Translations under genes and position numbers: made by a program | DNA from: Ruminococcaceae bacterium UBA1734 | GTDB lineage: Bacteria > Bacillota > Clostridia > Oscillospirales > Acutalibacteraceae | Reading direction: 5' to 3' | Length of the DNA stretch: 64,000 nucleotides | NCBI GenBank assembly: GCA_002315765.1 | Contig: DCIE01000076.1 | Location: forward strand, 1 to 64,000 | Shown here: positions 8,946-18,929 of the stretch, one piece after another | Layout: every line of letters begins with the position of its first letter | How positions within the stretch are numbered: the stretch's first letter is position 1 | The notes under the pieces: generated by a model | Database searches by the model: none | What the model was told of the DNA's origin: nothing | The model's input: only the letters and a program-made list of their open reading frames with translations

Positions 8946-9939
8946 TTCGCCGAAAATAAGTGTTATTGTTACCATTTTCAACGGACAGTCAACCCTAAAA
9001 AGATGCTTGGATTCCATATTGAACCAGTCTTTTGAAAATTTTGAATTAATACTTATTAATGACGGCTCCTTTGACGATTCTTTGAATATTTGTAAAGAAT
9101 ACGAAAAAAAAGACAAAAGAATTATTATCATTAATAATGAAAATATGGGTGCAGCCACAAGCAGAAACCAAGGTATCAAAATAGCCCGAGGTAAATATTT
9201 TTGCTTTGTTGATTGTGATGACTGTGTTTTAAAAGATTATCTTAAAAATATGTTTGAATTGGCAATTAGAGATAATGCTGATATGGTTATGTGCGGCTAC
9301 AATAAAATAATAAAAAATAAAATTTTTCCTGTTTTTTCAAAATCCGCCTTTTATCCAAAGGGTGAAATCATAGGTATTTTGCCGGAAATAAAGAATAAGG
9401 ATTTAATAGACAGTCCTTGTAATAAACTTTATAATAAAGAATTTGTTGTTAAAACAGGGGTATTAATGCCGGATAACGAGCAATACGAAGATACCTATTT
9501 CAATCTTTCCTTATTAAAATTTAAGCCTGATTTTACCGTTACCGACAGTTGTTGTTACAATTATTATATTAATTACGGAAGTACAACACGAAGGTATAAT
9601 CCGAATAAACTTGAAACGGTTAAAAATCGTGCAAGGCTTTTAAGTGAATGCGATGTAAACAATAAGGGATTTTCCGATTACTACTTCATTAGAGTTGTTT
9701 TTTCATCAATTATGGATATGTTCATTTCTTTAGACGGTAAAGAAATAAGAAAGAAAATAAATAACGAATTAAATAATGAATTTGAAAACAAGGCAAATAA
9801 CGCCTGTTTTCCCGGTGCTTTGGCAAGGATTATTACAAGTGTTGCAAGAACAAAAAATAAATGGTTGATTTTCGGTTTTTGCAAATTATCCTATGTTATA
9901 AAATATAAATTCGGTAGACTTTTTATGAGGATGAGATAA
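8926..9939 (+). CDS. Family 2 glycosyltransferase
   Basis: The 337-residue enzyme has a GT-A domain with the N-terminal [14 protein letters not shown] stretch, the INDGSFDDS nucleotide-binding loop (about residue 45) and a DCDDC motif (about residue 98) holding the metal-binding DxD. The C-terminal third is helical and basic and may bind the membrane. It overlaps the end of rmlA by 20 bases. Upstream in-frame codons inside rmlA are possible, but the family begins near SPKISVIV. With rmlA and the next glycosyltransferase it probably builds a rhamnose- or deoxysugar-containing surface polymer; the acceptor is unknown. Confidence 0.85.
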   Translation: MENTCINSPKISVIVTIFNGQSTLKRCLDSILNQSFENFELILINDGSFDDSLNICKEYEKKDKRIIIINNENMGAATSRNQGIKIARGKYFCFVDCDDCVLKDYLKNMFELAIRDNADMVMCGYNKIIKNKIFPVFSKSAFYPKGEIIGILPEIKNKDLIDSPCNKLYNKEFVVKTGVLMPDNEQYEDTYFNLSLLKFKPDFTVTDSCCYNYYINYGSTTRRYNPNKLETVKNRARLLSECDVNNKGFSDYYFIRVVFSSIMDMFISLDGKEIRKKINNELNNEFENKANNACFPGALARIITSVARTKNKWLIFGFCKLSYVIKYKFGRLFMRMR

Positions 9940-9940
9940 A

Positions 9941-10897
9941 TTGATTTCTGTTGCATTGGCCACATATAACGGTTCTCGGTATATTGAAAGACAACTTGAA
10001 AGTATAAAAAATCAGTCCTTGGCTGTTGATGAGGTTGTTATATGTGATGACTGTTCCACTGACAATACCGTTAATCTTTGCGAGGTTTTTATTAAAGATA
10101 ATAATTTACTAAATTGGAAGATTTTCGTCAACGGGGAAAATAAAGGCTTTTGTCTTAATTTTTATAACGCAATAGAAAAGTGTAGCGGTGATTATATTTT
10201 TCTTTGCGACCAGGATGATGAGTGGTTGCCTAACAAGGTTAAGGATATGGTAGCTGTTATGGAAAGCAACTCGGAAATTCTTACTTTATCTTCAAGATAT
10301 GATGTTATAGATGAGTTTGACAATACAGTTAAAAGCCGAAAAATCAGGTTTTTAACTGACGATTTTGACGGTTCTTTAAGTTTTTTAAAATTCGGAGATT
10401 TTATAGGTTGCTCATTTATAAGGGGATTTTCCATATGCTTTAGAAAAAGTTTAAAGCAGTATATTAGAGAAATTGATTTAAAAGACCTGTTAGCCCACGA
10501 TTGGTTTATTTGTATTCTTGGTTGCCTTTTCGGAAAAACCGCTGTTTTGAATAGTAATTTAACACATTACAGATATCATAAGGATAATGTTTCTTTGGCA
10601 TATATTAAAGATAATAAAAGAAATGTACAAAAAAGATTATCCGGATTATATCAGTCGGTAGAGGGACATAAATATATTAATTCCTTGTTAAAAGACCGAA
10701 ACAGAAAAATAGAGTTAGAAAGTTTTATAAACTTTGAAGAAAGAAGAATAAAATTTTTAGAAACAAAAAACATTTTAATTTACATTAGTTTGTTTAATGA
10801 TATTAAGCAATATAACCGCTATTATAAAGGAAACGGTCTTCGGGTGTTTATAGGAGACTTTCTGTATATTTTTAAAAAAAGGAGACTGCCTTCATAA
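9941..10897 (+). CDS. Family 2 glycosyltransferase, rhamnosyltransferase-like
   Basis: This 318-residue GT-A enzyme begins directly with SVALATYNGSRYIERQLESI, a pattern typical of alpha-rhamnosyltransferases. It carries ICDDCSTDNT (about residue 33) and the FLCDQDDEW motif (about residue 88) with its acidic metal-binding residues. The start is a TTG with GAGGATGAG just upstream, one base after the preceding stop, so the two glycosyltransferases are coupled. A nearby dTDP-glucose pathway gene fits a dTDP-rhamnose donor, but this is inference. It ends the short plus-strand glycan group. Confidence 0.85.
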   Translation: MISVALATYNGSRYIERQLESIKNQSLAVDEVVICDDCSTDNTVNLCEVFIKDNNLLNWKIFVNGENKGFCLNFYNAIEKCSGDYIFLCDQDDEWLPNKVKDMVAVMESNSEILTLSSRYDVIDEFDNTVKSRKIRFLTDDFDGSLSFLKFGDFIGCSFIRGFSICFRKSLKQYIREIDLKDLLAHDWFICILGCLFGKTAVLNSNLTHYRYHKDNVSLAYIKDNKRNVQKRLSGLYQSVEGHKYINSLLKDRNRKIELESFINFEERRIKFLETKNILIYISLFNDIKQYNRYYKGNGLRVFIGDFLYIFKKRRLPS

Positions 10898-10971
10898 GGG
10901 CAGTTATACTTTTAATGTACGGAATTTAGTACATCAAACCTGTTAGAATGAGAAATAAGGAAGTGGAATAT

Positions 10972-13900
10972 ATGGTTAATTTGGTTTTAGGAAGAAGTTT
11001 TTCGGGAAAATCAAGAGAAATAATTAATAGAATTTCGGATTGTATTAAAATGGGTGAAGAGCCTATTGTATTCTTTCCCGAACAGTTCTCTTTCGAGGGT
11101 GAAAAATCCGTGCTTGAAGCTTTGGGAGAAGAAATGTTTTCAAAGGTTACAGTGCTTTCTTTTTCTAAATTATACGAAGTTATTTCTCAAATAAAGGGTG
11201 GAATTTGCGGAAAGGTTATTTCCAACACTCACAAAATTATTTTAACTTCAAGAGCAGTCGAGTCGGTATCTAATGATTTAATTCTTTGGAAAAAATATGC
11301 CGACTCTGCAGTTTTTGCTGAGAATATTCTTACATCAATAGACGAATTTAAAACAAATGCCGTTTCAACACAAGATTTAAAAGAAATCCAAGCGAAGGGA
11401 AAATTAAATGATAAAATTCACGATATTTCTTTAATTTTCGATGCATATACAATGCTTTTAGGCACCAATTTCATAGACCCGTCAGATAATTTTGACAGGC
11501 TGTACGATATGCTTGGAAATTGCGATTATTTTGAAAATAAAACCGTATTTTTTGATGGATTTAAGAATTTTACAGGACAACAATTTAAAATACTCTCACA
11601 AATACTTGCAAAATCAAAAAATGTAACATTTGCTTTTTTGGATGACAAAAACGATAACAGAAAATACTCGGTGTTGAAAAATATCAGAGAAACAAAAAGA
11701 AAGATAATCGACTTAAGCCGAAAGTATAATCAAAACATAGAGCAAACATATCTTGAAACCAACTACTACAGTAATAAATCTATGAAAAATCTCGAAAGTG
11801 TTGTTTTCGGTGATAAAATAACAACGAATTGCAATAATCCCAATGTTGTTATTTTCAATGCGGAAACAATTTACGATGAGGCGGATTTTGTTGCCCGTAC
11901 AATCAGGAAAAAGGTAAGGGAAGAGAATTTAAGATATAAAGATTTTCTTGTCGTTGCAAGAAACAGTGAAGATTACCAAGATGCTCTCTCGGTTGCCTGT
12001 GAACGCAATAAGGTTAAATGCTTTATTGATAAAAAATATCCTTTATCATCAACTCCGATTTCCCTGACGGTTCTTTCGGCCATTGAGTATGCAGTAAACT
12101 CGGATATTAAAAATATATTCAAATTTCATAAATCCGGCATAAATATACTTTCTATTAAGGAAGTTTCTTCTTTGGAGAATTATACTTTTGTTTGGGATTT
12201 AAAGGGCAAGGATTTTAAAACACAGTGGAATATGAATCCAATGGGATTAACCGAAAATCAGGGCAAAGATTATGAAGAGATACTGAAAGAAATTAACGAA
12301 ATCAGGGAAAAAGCCATTACACCTCTTGAAAAGTTTAAAAGCGATTTTAAAGGAAGTCCTAAAAACAGGTGTACAGCAATAATAAATTTGCTTTTAAGAA
12401 ATAATGCAAAAAATGCCTATACCGAACTTTTAAAACAATATGAAACGCAGGAAAAATATGATTTTTGCCATGTGTTAAATCAGTCTTATGATGCTTTTAT
12501 GTCGGTTTTAGATAGCATTGTCAGTTGTTTCCCCGATGGTGAAATATCAAACGATAAGTTTATTTCCGCACTAAAAGTGGCATTGAAATCCCAAACAATC
12601 GGTGTTACTCCTCAAACTCTCGATGAGGTTGTTTTCAGTGAGGCTGATAGGTTGCGTCAGGAACGCCCTAAATTTGTATTTCTTATGGGAGCAAATCAGG
12701 GTGTATTTCCCCGTGCCGTTAAAAGTAGCGGAATATTTACAAATACGGAAATTTCAGCACTTAAAGATGCCGGTCTTCCAATCACGGATAGAACGGTAGA
12801 CTTTGCTATTGATGAGGAATTACTTGTTTATAGTAATCTTTGTTGTGCATCAACGGGTGCAGTGATAAGTTATTCTTCGTTTTGTGCTGACGGTACTGCC
12901 TCGCAGGAATCGCCCTTTGTCAGCCATATTGTTAATGAACTTAATTTAGATATATTAACCGAACCCTGTGAGCTTAATGAAAATTGCATACCCGAAAGCG
13001 AAGCGGACTGTTTCAGTGAGTATTGCCGAAGATTTTCGGATATTAAAAGCAGGATAACATTTGAAAAGGCTCTTGATAATACAAAATTTGAGTCGGTTGT
13101 AAACGATTTAAAGCAATGCAAAGATGCAGGACAAGCTTCAATTTCACGGCAAACGGCAAAAAAACTGTATGGTAAAAACATTTATATGTCGCCTACAAAG
13201 TTTGATACATATAACAGATGTAAATTTTCTTATTTTTGCAGATATGCCTTAAATGCTCAAAGAATTTATAAGGCTGATTTTAATGTGATGCAAAGGGGTA
13301 CTCTTGTGCATTATGTTCTTCAGCACATTATTGAAAAATACGGTAAAAAAGTATCGGAAATGGATACTGAAACTATTTCAATAGAGGTGGACTTTTTTAT
13401 TGACGAGTATCTTGACAGTATTCCGGGATACAGAGCAGTGGAAAACAGTCATCTAAAGTATATTGTTTCCACTATGTCAAGGAGTTTAAAGTATGTTGTT
13501 GAGAAAATTTCTCTTGAGTTCAGACAAAGCAAATTTGAGCCTGTTAGATGTGAACTTAAAATCGGTGAAAACTGCGAAATTCCCGAAATTAAAATCGACT
13601 TGGCTGAGGGTTGTTTAAAACTAAGCGGAACAGTTGACCGTGTTGATACCTATAACGGCTATATAAGAATTATTGACTATAAAACAGGCAGTAAAAGTTT
13701 TAAATTGCCGGATATACTTTTCGGACAAAATATGCAAATGCTTTTATACCTGTATGCATTAATGACTGACGGCACCTTCGGTGAAAAACCTGCGGGAATT
13801 TTATATATGAATGCAAAAAGGGAAAAGGAAGCTACTGTGAAATCAAGAAAAATGGATGGGCTTATTGTGGCAGATAAGGAACTTGTTTCTTCGATGGATA

Positions 13901-14208
13901 AAGATAATAAGGGTGAATTTATCCCTAAATTTGACGAGGATAAACCATCTAACAGTTATTTGTCAAATGAAGATTTTTCTAAGGTGTTTACATATATCGG
14001 TAACAAACTAAACAAAATCGGAAACGATATTTATGATGGAAAAATAGATGCAAAGCCTGTAAACGGTTTGGAAAGCGAAGCTTGTAAATATTGCGATTTT
14101 TCGTCTGTTTGCAGAATTTCTAAAGAGAGTGTAAAAAAGGTTCCTAAGATATCTAATTCGGAAGTTATTAAAACTATTGAGGACGGCGGTGAAACAGATG
14201 GCATTTAA
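10972..14208 (+). CDS. addB: ATP-dependent nuclease subunit B (AddB)
   Basis: AddB pairs with AddA to resect double-strand DNA ends for RecA-dependent repair, the Gram-positive counterpart of RecBCD. The N-terminal Walker A motif GRSFSGKS (about residues 5-12) is intact. The C-terminal RecB-type nuclease has GTVDRVD and IIDYKTG. An iron-sulfur cluster is indicated by one cysteine near residue 750 (NRCKFSYFC) and the C-terminal CKYCDFSSVC pattern. At 1078 residues it is slightly shorter than Bacillus AddB. I took the second in-frame ATG because AAGGAAG precedes it and the family starts at this point. It overlaps addA by 11 bases. Confidence 0.94.
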   Translation: MVNLVLGRSFSGKSREIINRISDCIKMGEEPIVFFPEQFSFEGEKSVLEALGEEMFSKVTVLSFSKLYEVISQIKGGICGKVISNTHKIILTSRAVESVSNDLILWKKYADSAVFAENILTSIDEFKTNAVSTQDLKEIQAKGKLNDKIHDISLIFDAYTMLLGTNFIDPSDNFDRLYDMLGNCDYFENKTVFFDGFKNFTGQQFKILSQILAKSKNVTFAFLDDKNDNRKYSVLKNIRETKRKIIDLSRKYNQNIEQTYLETNYYSNKSMKNLESVVFGDKITTNCNNPNVVIFNAETIYDEADFVARTIRKKVREENLRYKDFLVVARNSEDYQDALSVACERNKVKCFIDKKYPLSSTPISLTVLSAIEYAVNSDIKNIFKFHKSGINILSIKEVSSLENYTFVWDLKGKDFKTQWNMNPMGLTENQGKDYEEILKEINEIREKAITPLEKFKSDFKGSPKNRCTAIINLLLRNNAKNAYTELLKQYETQEKYDFCHVLNQSYDAFMSVLDSIVSCFPDGEISNDKFISALKVALKSQTIGVTPQTLDEVVFSEADRLRQERPKFVFLMGANQGVFPRAVKSSGIFTNTEISALKDAGLPITDRTVDFAIDEELLVYSNLCCASTGAVISYSSFCADGTASQESPFVSHIVNELNLDILTEPCELNENCIPESEADCFSEYCRRFSDIKSRITFEKALDNTKFESVVNDLKQCKDAGQASISRQTAKKLYGKNIYMSPTKFDTYNRCKFSYFCRYALNAQRIYKADFNVMQRGTLVHYVLQHIIEKYGKKVSEMDTETISIEVDFFIDEYLDSIPGYRAVENSHLKYIVSTMSRSLKYVVEKISLEFRQSKFEPVRCELKIGENCEIPEIKIDLAEGCLKLSGTVDRVDTYNGYIRIIDYKTGSKSFKLPDILFGQNMQMLLYLYALMTDGTFGEKPAGILYMNAKREKEATVKSRKMDGLIVADKELVSSMDKDNKGEFIPKFDEDKPSNSYLSNEDFSKVFTYIGNKLNKIGNDIYDGKIDAKPVNGLESEACKYCDFSSVCRISKESVKKVPKISNSEVIKTIEDGGETDGI

Positions 14209-17200
14209 ACCAACAGAAACACAGGAAAAAGCAATAAAAGAGAATGGCTGTATTTTGGTTTCGGCGGCTGCAGGTTCGGGAAAAACAGCCGTATTAACCG
14301 AAAGGGTAATAAGAAAATTAACCGACAAAACAAATTATGTGGATGCCGATAGACTTTTAATCGTTACATTTACAAATGCCGCTGCTTTTGAAATGCGTTC
14401 TCGTATAGAAAAGAGATTGCTTGAAGAGTGTTCCAAACATCCCGATGACGGCTTTTTAATTGAACAAAAGCATAAATTGTCAGGTGCCGATATTTGCACT
14501 ATTGATTCGTTTTGCATTAAACTTGTCAGAGAAAATTTCGAAAAATGCGGTGTGGAGCCGGATTTTAAAGTATCTGATGGCAGTGAACTGATTTCGGAAT
14601 GCGATTTAAAACTATCCGAAATTATTGACGAATATCTTGAAAAGGATAGAAAAACATTAAATAAACTTTTTGAAATTACCGACTGTGAATTTGATGATTC
14701 AAATTTAAAATCAATAATTAAGCAAATATATCAATTTGCCTGTCAACAACCCTTTTTTGACAATTTTTTAGATAGTATTCTGCTTCCGTATTCCGTAGCC
14801 TTTGATAATTCTCACCCTTGGTATGGCGAAGCCTTAAAAATTGCGAAAAAAAGCGCCGATTTGTCATTGGGTTATCTTAAAACCATGGCGGATGATTTGC
14901 AATATTTTGAAAATTCCTATGAAAAAGCAAAAGAAGATACGGGTGTACTTTGTATGATGATTGAAAATCTGAAAAGTGCCACCGGAACAGGGGATTTTGA
15001 TAATGTTTATACTGCTTTGTCGCAGGTTCAGTTTGCCCGAGATACATTTAGCAGTAAAAACGGTGAAATCGGAAAACATTTTAAGAAAAACCGTGAAAAA
15101 CTTAAAGATGCAATAACCGATTTAAAAGCCGTATTCTCTAACAACAGCAGTGAAGTTTTTGACGAATACCATAGAAATTTTCCTGCAATATCACTGCTTA
15201 TGGAACTTGTGAAAAAGTATTCCTGTTTGGTGCTTGATGTTTTCAAAGAGAATAATACTCTCGGTTTTCATCATACCGAGCAAATGGCATTTAATCTTTT
15301 GTGCAACGGTATTAATGACGGAGAAATAGTTTTAAGCGATGAGGCAATCAACTTGTCGTCAAAATATGACGAGGTTCTTGTTGACGAATTTCAGGATGTA
15401 AACGATTTACAAAATATGTTGTTTTACATACTTTCGGGAAACGGTAAAAATCTTTTTGTTGTGGGAGATATTAAGCAAAGTATTTATAGATTCAGAGGCT
15501 CAAATCTTAAAAATTTTCTTAAAAAGAAAAGGACATACATACCTATAAATGAGGCTGATGTAAATGACCCTAAAAAAATAATTCTTTCCGATAATTTTCG
15601 AAGCAGAAAGGGCGTTTGCGAGTTTGTAAATTTTTTCTTCGGTAATGTTATGAGAAGCGGTGTGGGGGAAATTGAGTATAACAGTGAGGAAAGACTAAAT
15701 CCCGCCGCAAAATTTCCCGACAACAATTCAACCGAAACCGAACTGTTGTTAATCGACAAAGGCAACAGCGACCAAGAGTCTCTTTTTGAGGCGGAAGCAG
15801 TAGCAACGGCGGAATATATTAAAAATCTAATTGAAAACGGATATGATGTCAAAAAGGATAATGAAACACTTAGAAGGGCTAAATACAGTGATGTTTGTAT
15901 CCTTATTGATTCTTTTTCAAACAAAGCACCCATAATTGCAAAAGCGTTAAGCGATTTCGGTATTCCTGTTTCCTTTTCCAATGAACCATTTTGTGAAAGT
16001 GTAGAGATATCTCTCGCCTTATCCTTACTTACGGTTTTGGATAACCCGCAAAACGACATAGAACTTTTATCTGTGATGATGTCGCCTATATTCGGATTTA
16101 CTCCTGAAGAAATGGCACAAATGCGTTCTGAAAACAAACATAATAACATTTATAAAATGCTGATTGCCGAGGAAAATAACGCAAATATCAAGGTTCAAAA
16201 GTTTTTGAATACCTTAAGAAGCTTCAGGAACGAAATGGCTATTATGCCACTTGGAAAATTTGTTTCAAAGTTGGTATATGATTCGGGACTTTTAAGCATT
16301 GTGGGTACAATGCGAGACGGAAAAAACAGACAAAACAATCTACTTGCTCTTTCGGGATATGTGGATAGACTTAATTCTCAATCGGCTTCGGATTTTGTAA
16401 GAAAAATTAAAGTATTACCCAACAGTTCTTTTAAAAACGATGTTGCAAATAACGAGTCCGTTAAGATAATGTCTATGCATAAATCTAAAGGACTTCAATT
16501 TCCGATTTGTATTTTATCGGGACTTTCTTCTCTTATTAATCGGGATGATTCTATTGCAAAAATAGTGTATTCCGAAGAAATGGGATTAGGATATAAGTAT
16601 TACGATGAGGAAGAAAAAATCACGGTTGAAAATTTAGGAAGAAAACTGAATTCAAGAAAAACAGCAATAGAAAATATGGAAGAAAAGTTAAGACTTCTTT
16701 ATGTTGCTATGACAAGAGCCGAAGAAAAACTTGTTCTTGTTACTTCGGTTAAAAATTCTTTCAAAACTTTAAATACCATATCGGAAAATATTGAAAACGG
16801 AATGATTGACGGTAGGTATATTATGTCCACAAATTCTGTGGGTAATTTGATTTTGGCTTCATCATTACTTCATCCCGATGGAGATTGTTTAAGGAATTTG
16901 GGTGAAATAAATATCGGTTCGCTTCCGACTGACAGCAAACTTAAGGTTACAATAGTTGATTATTGTGTTGAAAAACCTCAACCTAATGAAAATGAACAAA
17001 CCTTTACCGAGAATGCCGAACTTGTTGAAAAAATTAAGAATAATATGTCTTACGAGTATCCTTTCGAGGAAATTACAAAAATCCCTGCAAAAACCACCGT
17101 TACCGAGATTTCACATAAACAAACAAGTGAAGAATACTTATTTAATGCAATGCCGAGCTTTATGAATGAGTCCGGTATTTCCCATGCCGAAAAAGGTACG

Positions 17201-17683
17201 GCAACCCATAAGGTACTGCAATTTATCGAATTTAAAAATAACATTGATGTCGACAAAGAAATAGAGAGATTGTGGGACTATCAGTTCATACCCGAAAGCT
17301 GGGCCGATGCGGTTGATAGGAATGCTATTAAAGAATTTTTCAGGTCTGATTTATTCGGCAGAATTATTAATTCAAAAATGTATAAAAGGGAAATGAGATT
17401 TTTAACAGAACTTCCCATTGAGAAACTTAATGATGATATTTCCGAAAATATTATCGGTACAAAAATAATGGTTCAAGGTGCAGTCGACCTTATTTTTGAG
17501 GAAAATGACGGAATGGTTATCGTTGATTTTAAAACCGATAGGGTTGCCGATTTAAACACATTATCAAACAGGTACGGTAAGCAACTTGAAATATACCGAC
17601 TTGCCTGTGAAAAAATATTCGGTAAAAAAATTAAGTCGAAAATTATATATTCTTTTTGCCTTAATAAAGAAATTGTGTTATAA
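14198..17683 (+). CDS. addA: ATP-dependent helicase/nuclease subunit A (AddA)
   Basis: AddA is the 3'-5' UvrD-like helicase and second nuclease of the AddAB end-resection complex. It shows the Q motif region KPTETQEKAI, Walker A AAAGSGKTAVLTERV (about residues 25-40), Walker B VDEFQDVNDLQ (about 400), the helicase motif NFRSRKGV (about 470) and MSMHKSKGLQFP (about 758). The C-terminal RecB nuclease has QGAVDLIF and IVDFKTDRV. At 1161 residues it is near the family norm. GGCGGTG supports the ATG chosen, inside the end of addB. Both subunits keep their nuclease motifs, so a two-nuclease AddAB is expected. Confidence 0.95.
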   Translation: MAFKPTETQEKAIKENGCILVSAAAGSGKTAVLTERVIRKLTDKTNYVDADRLLIVTFTNAAAFEMRSRIEKRLLEECSKHPDDGFLIEQKHKLSGADICTIDSFCIKLVRENFEKCGVEPDFKVSDGSELISECDLKLSEIIDEYLEKDRKTLNKLFEITDCEFDDSNLKSIIKQIYQFACQQPFFDNFLDSILLPYSVAFDNSHPWYGEALKIAKKSADLSLGYLKTMADDLQYFENSYEKAKEDTGVLCMMIENLKSATGTGDFDNVYTALSQVQFARDTFSSKNGEIGKHFKKNREKLKDAITDLKAVFSNNSSEVFDEYHRNFPAISLLMELVKKYSCLVLDVFKENNTLGFHHTEQMAFNLLCNGINDGEIVLSDEAINLSSKYDEVLVDEFQDVNDLQNMLFYILSGNGKNLFVVGDIKQSIYRFRGSNLKNFLKKKRTYIPINEADVNDPKKIILSDNFRSRKGVCEFVNFFFGNVMRSGVGEIEYNSEERLNPAAKFPDNNSTETELLLIDKGNSDQESLFEAEAVATAEYIKNLIENGYDVKKDNETLRRAKYSDVCILIDSFSNKAPIIAKALSDFGIPVSFSNEPFCESVEISLALSLLTVLDNPQNDIELLSVMMSPIFGFTPEEMAQMRSENKHNNIYKMLIAEENNANIKVQKFLNTLRSFRNEMAIMPLGKFVSKLVYDSGLLSIVGTMRDGKNRQNNLLALSGYVDRLNSQSASDFVRKIKVLPNSSFKNDVANNESVKIMSMHKSKGLQFPICILSGLSSLINRDDSIAKIVYSEEMGLGYKYYDEEEKITVENLGRKLNSRKTAIENMEEKLRLLYVAMTRAEEKLVLVTSVKNSFKTLNTISENIENGMIDGRYIMSTNSVGNLILASSLLHPDGDCLRNLGEINIGSLPTDSKLKVTIVDYCVEKPQPNENEQTFTENAELVEKIKNNMSYEYPFEEITKIPAKTTVTEISHKQTSEEYLFNAMPSFMNESGISHAEKGTATHKVLQFIEFKNNIDVDKEIERLWDYQFIPESWADAVDRNAIKEFFRSDLFGRIINSKMYKREMRFLTELPIEKLNDDISENIIGTKIMVQGAVDLIFEENDGMVIVDFKTDRVADLNTLSNRYGKQLEIYRLACEKIFGKKIKSKIIYSFCLNKEIVL

Positions 17684-17684
17684 T
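17656..17684 (+). promoter_or_regulatory. Promoter of the rodA-like gene inside the end of addA
   Basis: TTGCCT (17656-17661) is followed after 17 bases by TATAAT (17679-17684), with TG one base before it (extended -10). The next start codon is 33 bases further. It would allow the SEDS gene to be expressed apart from addAB. Confidence 0.55.
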
Positions 17685-17716
17685 CATAATATATTGTAAA
17701 TTAGCGTGGTGCTTAT

Positions 17717-18847
17717 ATGGGAATTATTATCACAAAAATTGCGGATTTTTTCCGTGAAACAGATAAATTTTTGCTATGCTTATGCTGTGGTGCATCTTTG
17801 TACGGTTGTGTTGCCGTATTAAGTGCAACACGATATTTAGGCTCTTCAAGACCTTTTTTAGTACAGGGATTGTCTCTTTGTCTCGGAATTGTTTGTGCAA
17901 TTATTATTTCGGCATTTGATTTTCAAACCTTAATTAATAAATGGTATGTTGTGGCCGTTTTGGGTGTAGTGCCTGTAATCCTTACTTTTTTTATCGGTTT
18001 TGCCCCTGCCGGAACCGATGATAAGGCTTGGCTTGATTTGGGTATTACCACTTTTCAGCCTTCGGAATTTATGAAGATTTGTTTTATTGTTACCTTTTCG
18101 GCACATATAGGCAAGGTGAAAAACAATATTAACAAATTAAAATATTTAATTCCTTTATGTATTCACGGTGCTTTCCCGGTTTTACTTATTCACTTTCAGG
18201 GCGATGACGGTACAGCATTGGTTTTTGCCGTTATGGTTGTGTTTATGATGTATGCCGGAGGGGTTTCGCTAAAATACTTTTTGATTGCCATAGTGGCGGC
18301 TGTTGTAGCTTCACCCCTTGTGTATTTCTTTGTTATGAACGACGACCAACGCCAAAGAATTGTAAGCGTGTTTGATATTGAGTCGGATATTCAGGGTGCC
18401 ACATACCAGCAGTACCGCGGAAGAATGGCACTTGCAAACGGCGGAATAAAAGGACAGGGATTGTTTAAGGGAATACTTACTCAATCCGGAAGTGTGCCGG
18501 AAGGACAAAACGACTTTATTTTAGTAAGTATCGGCGAAGAATTGGGAATGATTGGCGTAATTCTTGTGTTGCTTATATTAGGATGTATTGCTATTCGTGC
18601 TCTTAGAATTGCGGCGATTTGCCGAAAAGACAGCGGAAAGATTATTTGTGTCGGATTTTTTGCAATGATTTTTGCTCAAATTCTAATCAATGTAGGTATG
18701 TGCGTTTGTCTATTGCCCGTTATCGGTGTAACGCTTCCTTTTTTCAGTGCCGGAGGAACCTCACTTATGTGTATGTTTTTAGGTGTCGGCGTGGTAATGA
18801 GTGTATATATGCACCGAAATTCACGAACTCTTTACATACATGATTAG
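17717..18847 (+). CDS. RodA/FtsW/SpoVE family peptidoglycan glycosyltransferase
   Basis: SEDS proteins polymerise lipid II into glycan strands with a partner class B penicillin-binding protein. This 376-residue protein has about ten membrane segments, the QPSEFMK motif (about residue 115), the GNGGIKGQGLFKG-like extracellular loop (about 235), PEGQNDFI (about 262) and the C-terminal GVTLPFFSAGGTS signature (about 345). The short N terminus and the lone locus without a division cluster favour the elongation enzyme RodA over FtsW or SpoVE, with moderate certainty. The partner penicillin-binding protein is not in this window. Confidence 0.88.
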   Translation: MGIIITKIADFFRETDKFLLCLCCGASLYGCVAVLSATRYLGSSRPFLVQGLSLCLGIVCAIIISAFDFQTLINKWYVVAVLGVVPVILTFFIGFAPAGTDDKAWLDLGITTFQPSEFMKICFIVTFSAHIGKVKNNINKLKYLIPLCIHGAFPVLLIHFQGDDGTALVFAVMVVFMMYAGGVSLKYFLIAIVAAVVASPLVYFFVMNDDQRQRIVSVFDIESDIQGATYQQYRGRMALANGGIKGQGLFKGILTQSGSVPEGQNDFILVSIGEELGMIGVILVLLILGCIAIRALRIAAICRKDSGKIICVGFFAMIFAQILINVGMCVCLLPVIGVTLPFFSAGGTSLMCMFLGVGVVMSVYMHRNSRTLYIHD

Positions 18848-18875
18848 GCATATTATAAAAATTTTAAAAAAGTAG

Positions 18876-18904
18876 TGGATTTTTTTATAAACCTGTGGTA
18901 TAAT
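18876..18904 (+). promoter_or_regulatory. Promoter of the trigger factor gene
   Basis: A perfect extended -10, TGGTATAAT (TATAAT at 18899-18904), lies 26 bases before the start codon. The -35 region 17 bases upstream (TGGATT) is poor, which the TG extension would compensate. Confidence 0.55.
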
Positions 18905-18929
18905 GTCAATAATTTGTGCGGAGGTAAGA

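Noticed and set aside
10935..10960. ATGTAC...GTACAT inverted repeat upstream of addB
   Set aside because: Only six base pairs with no T run and no clear promoter overlap; not enough to call a terminator or operator.
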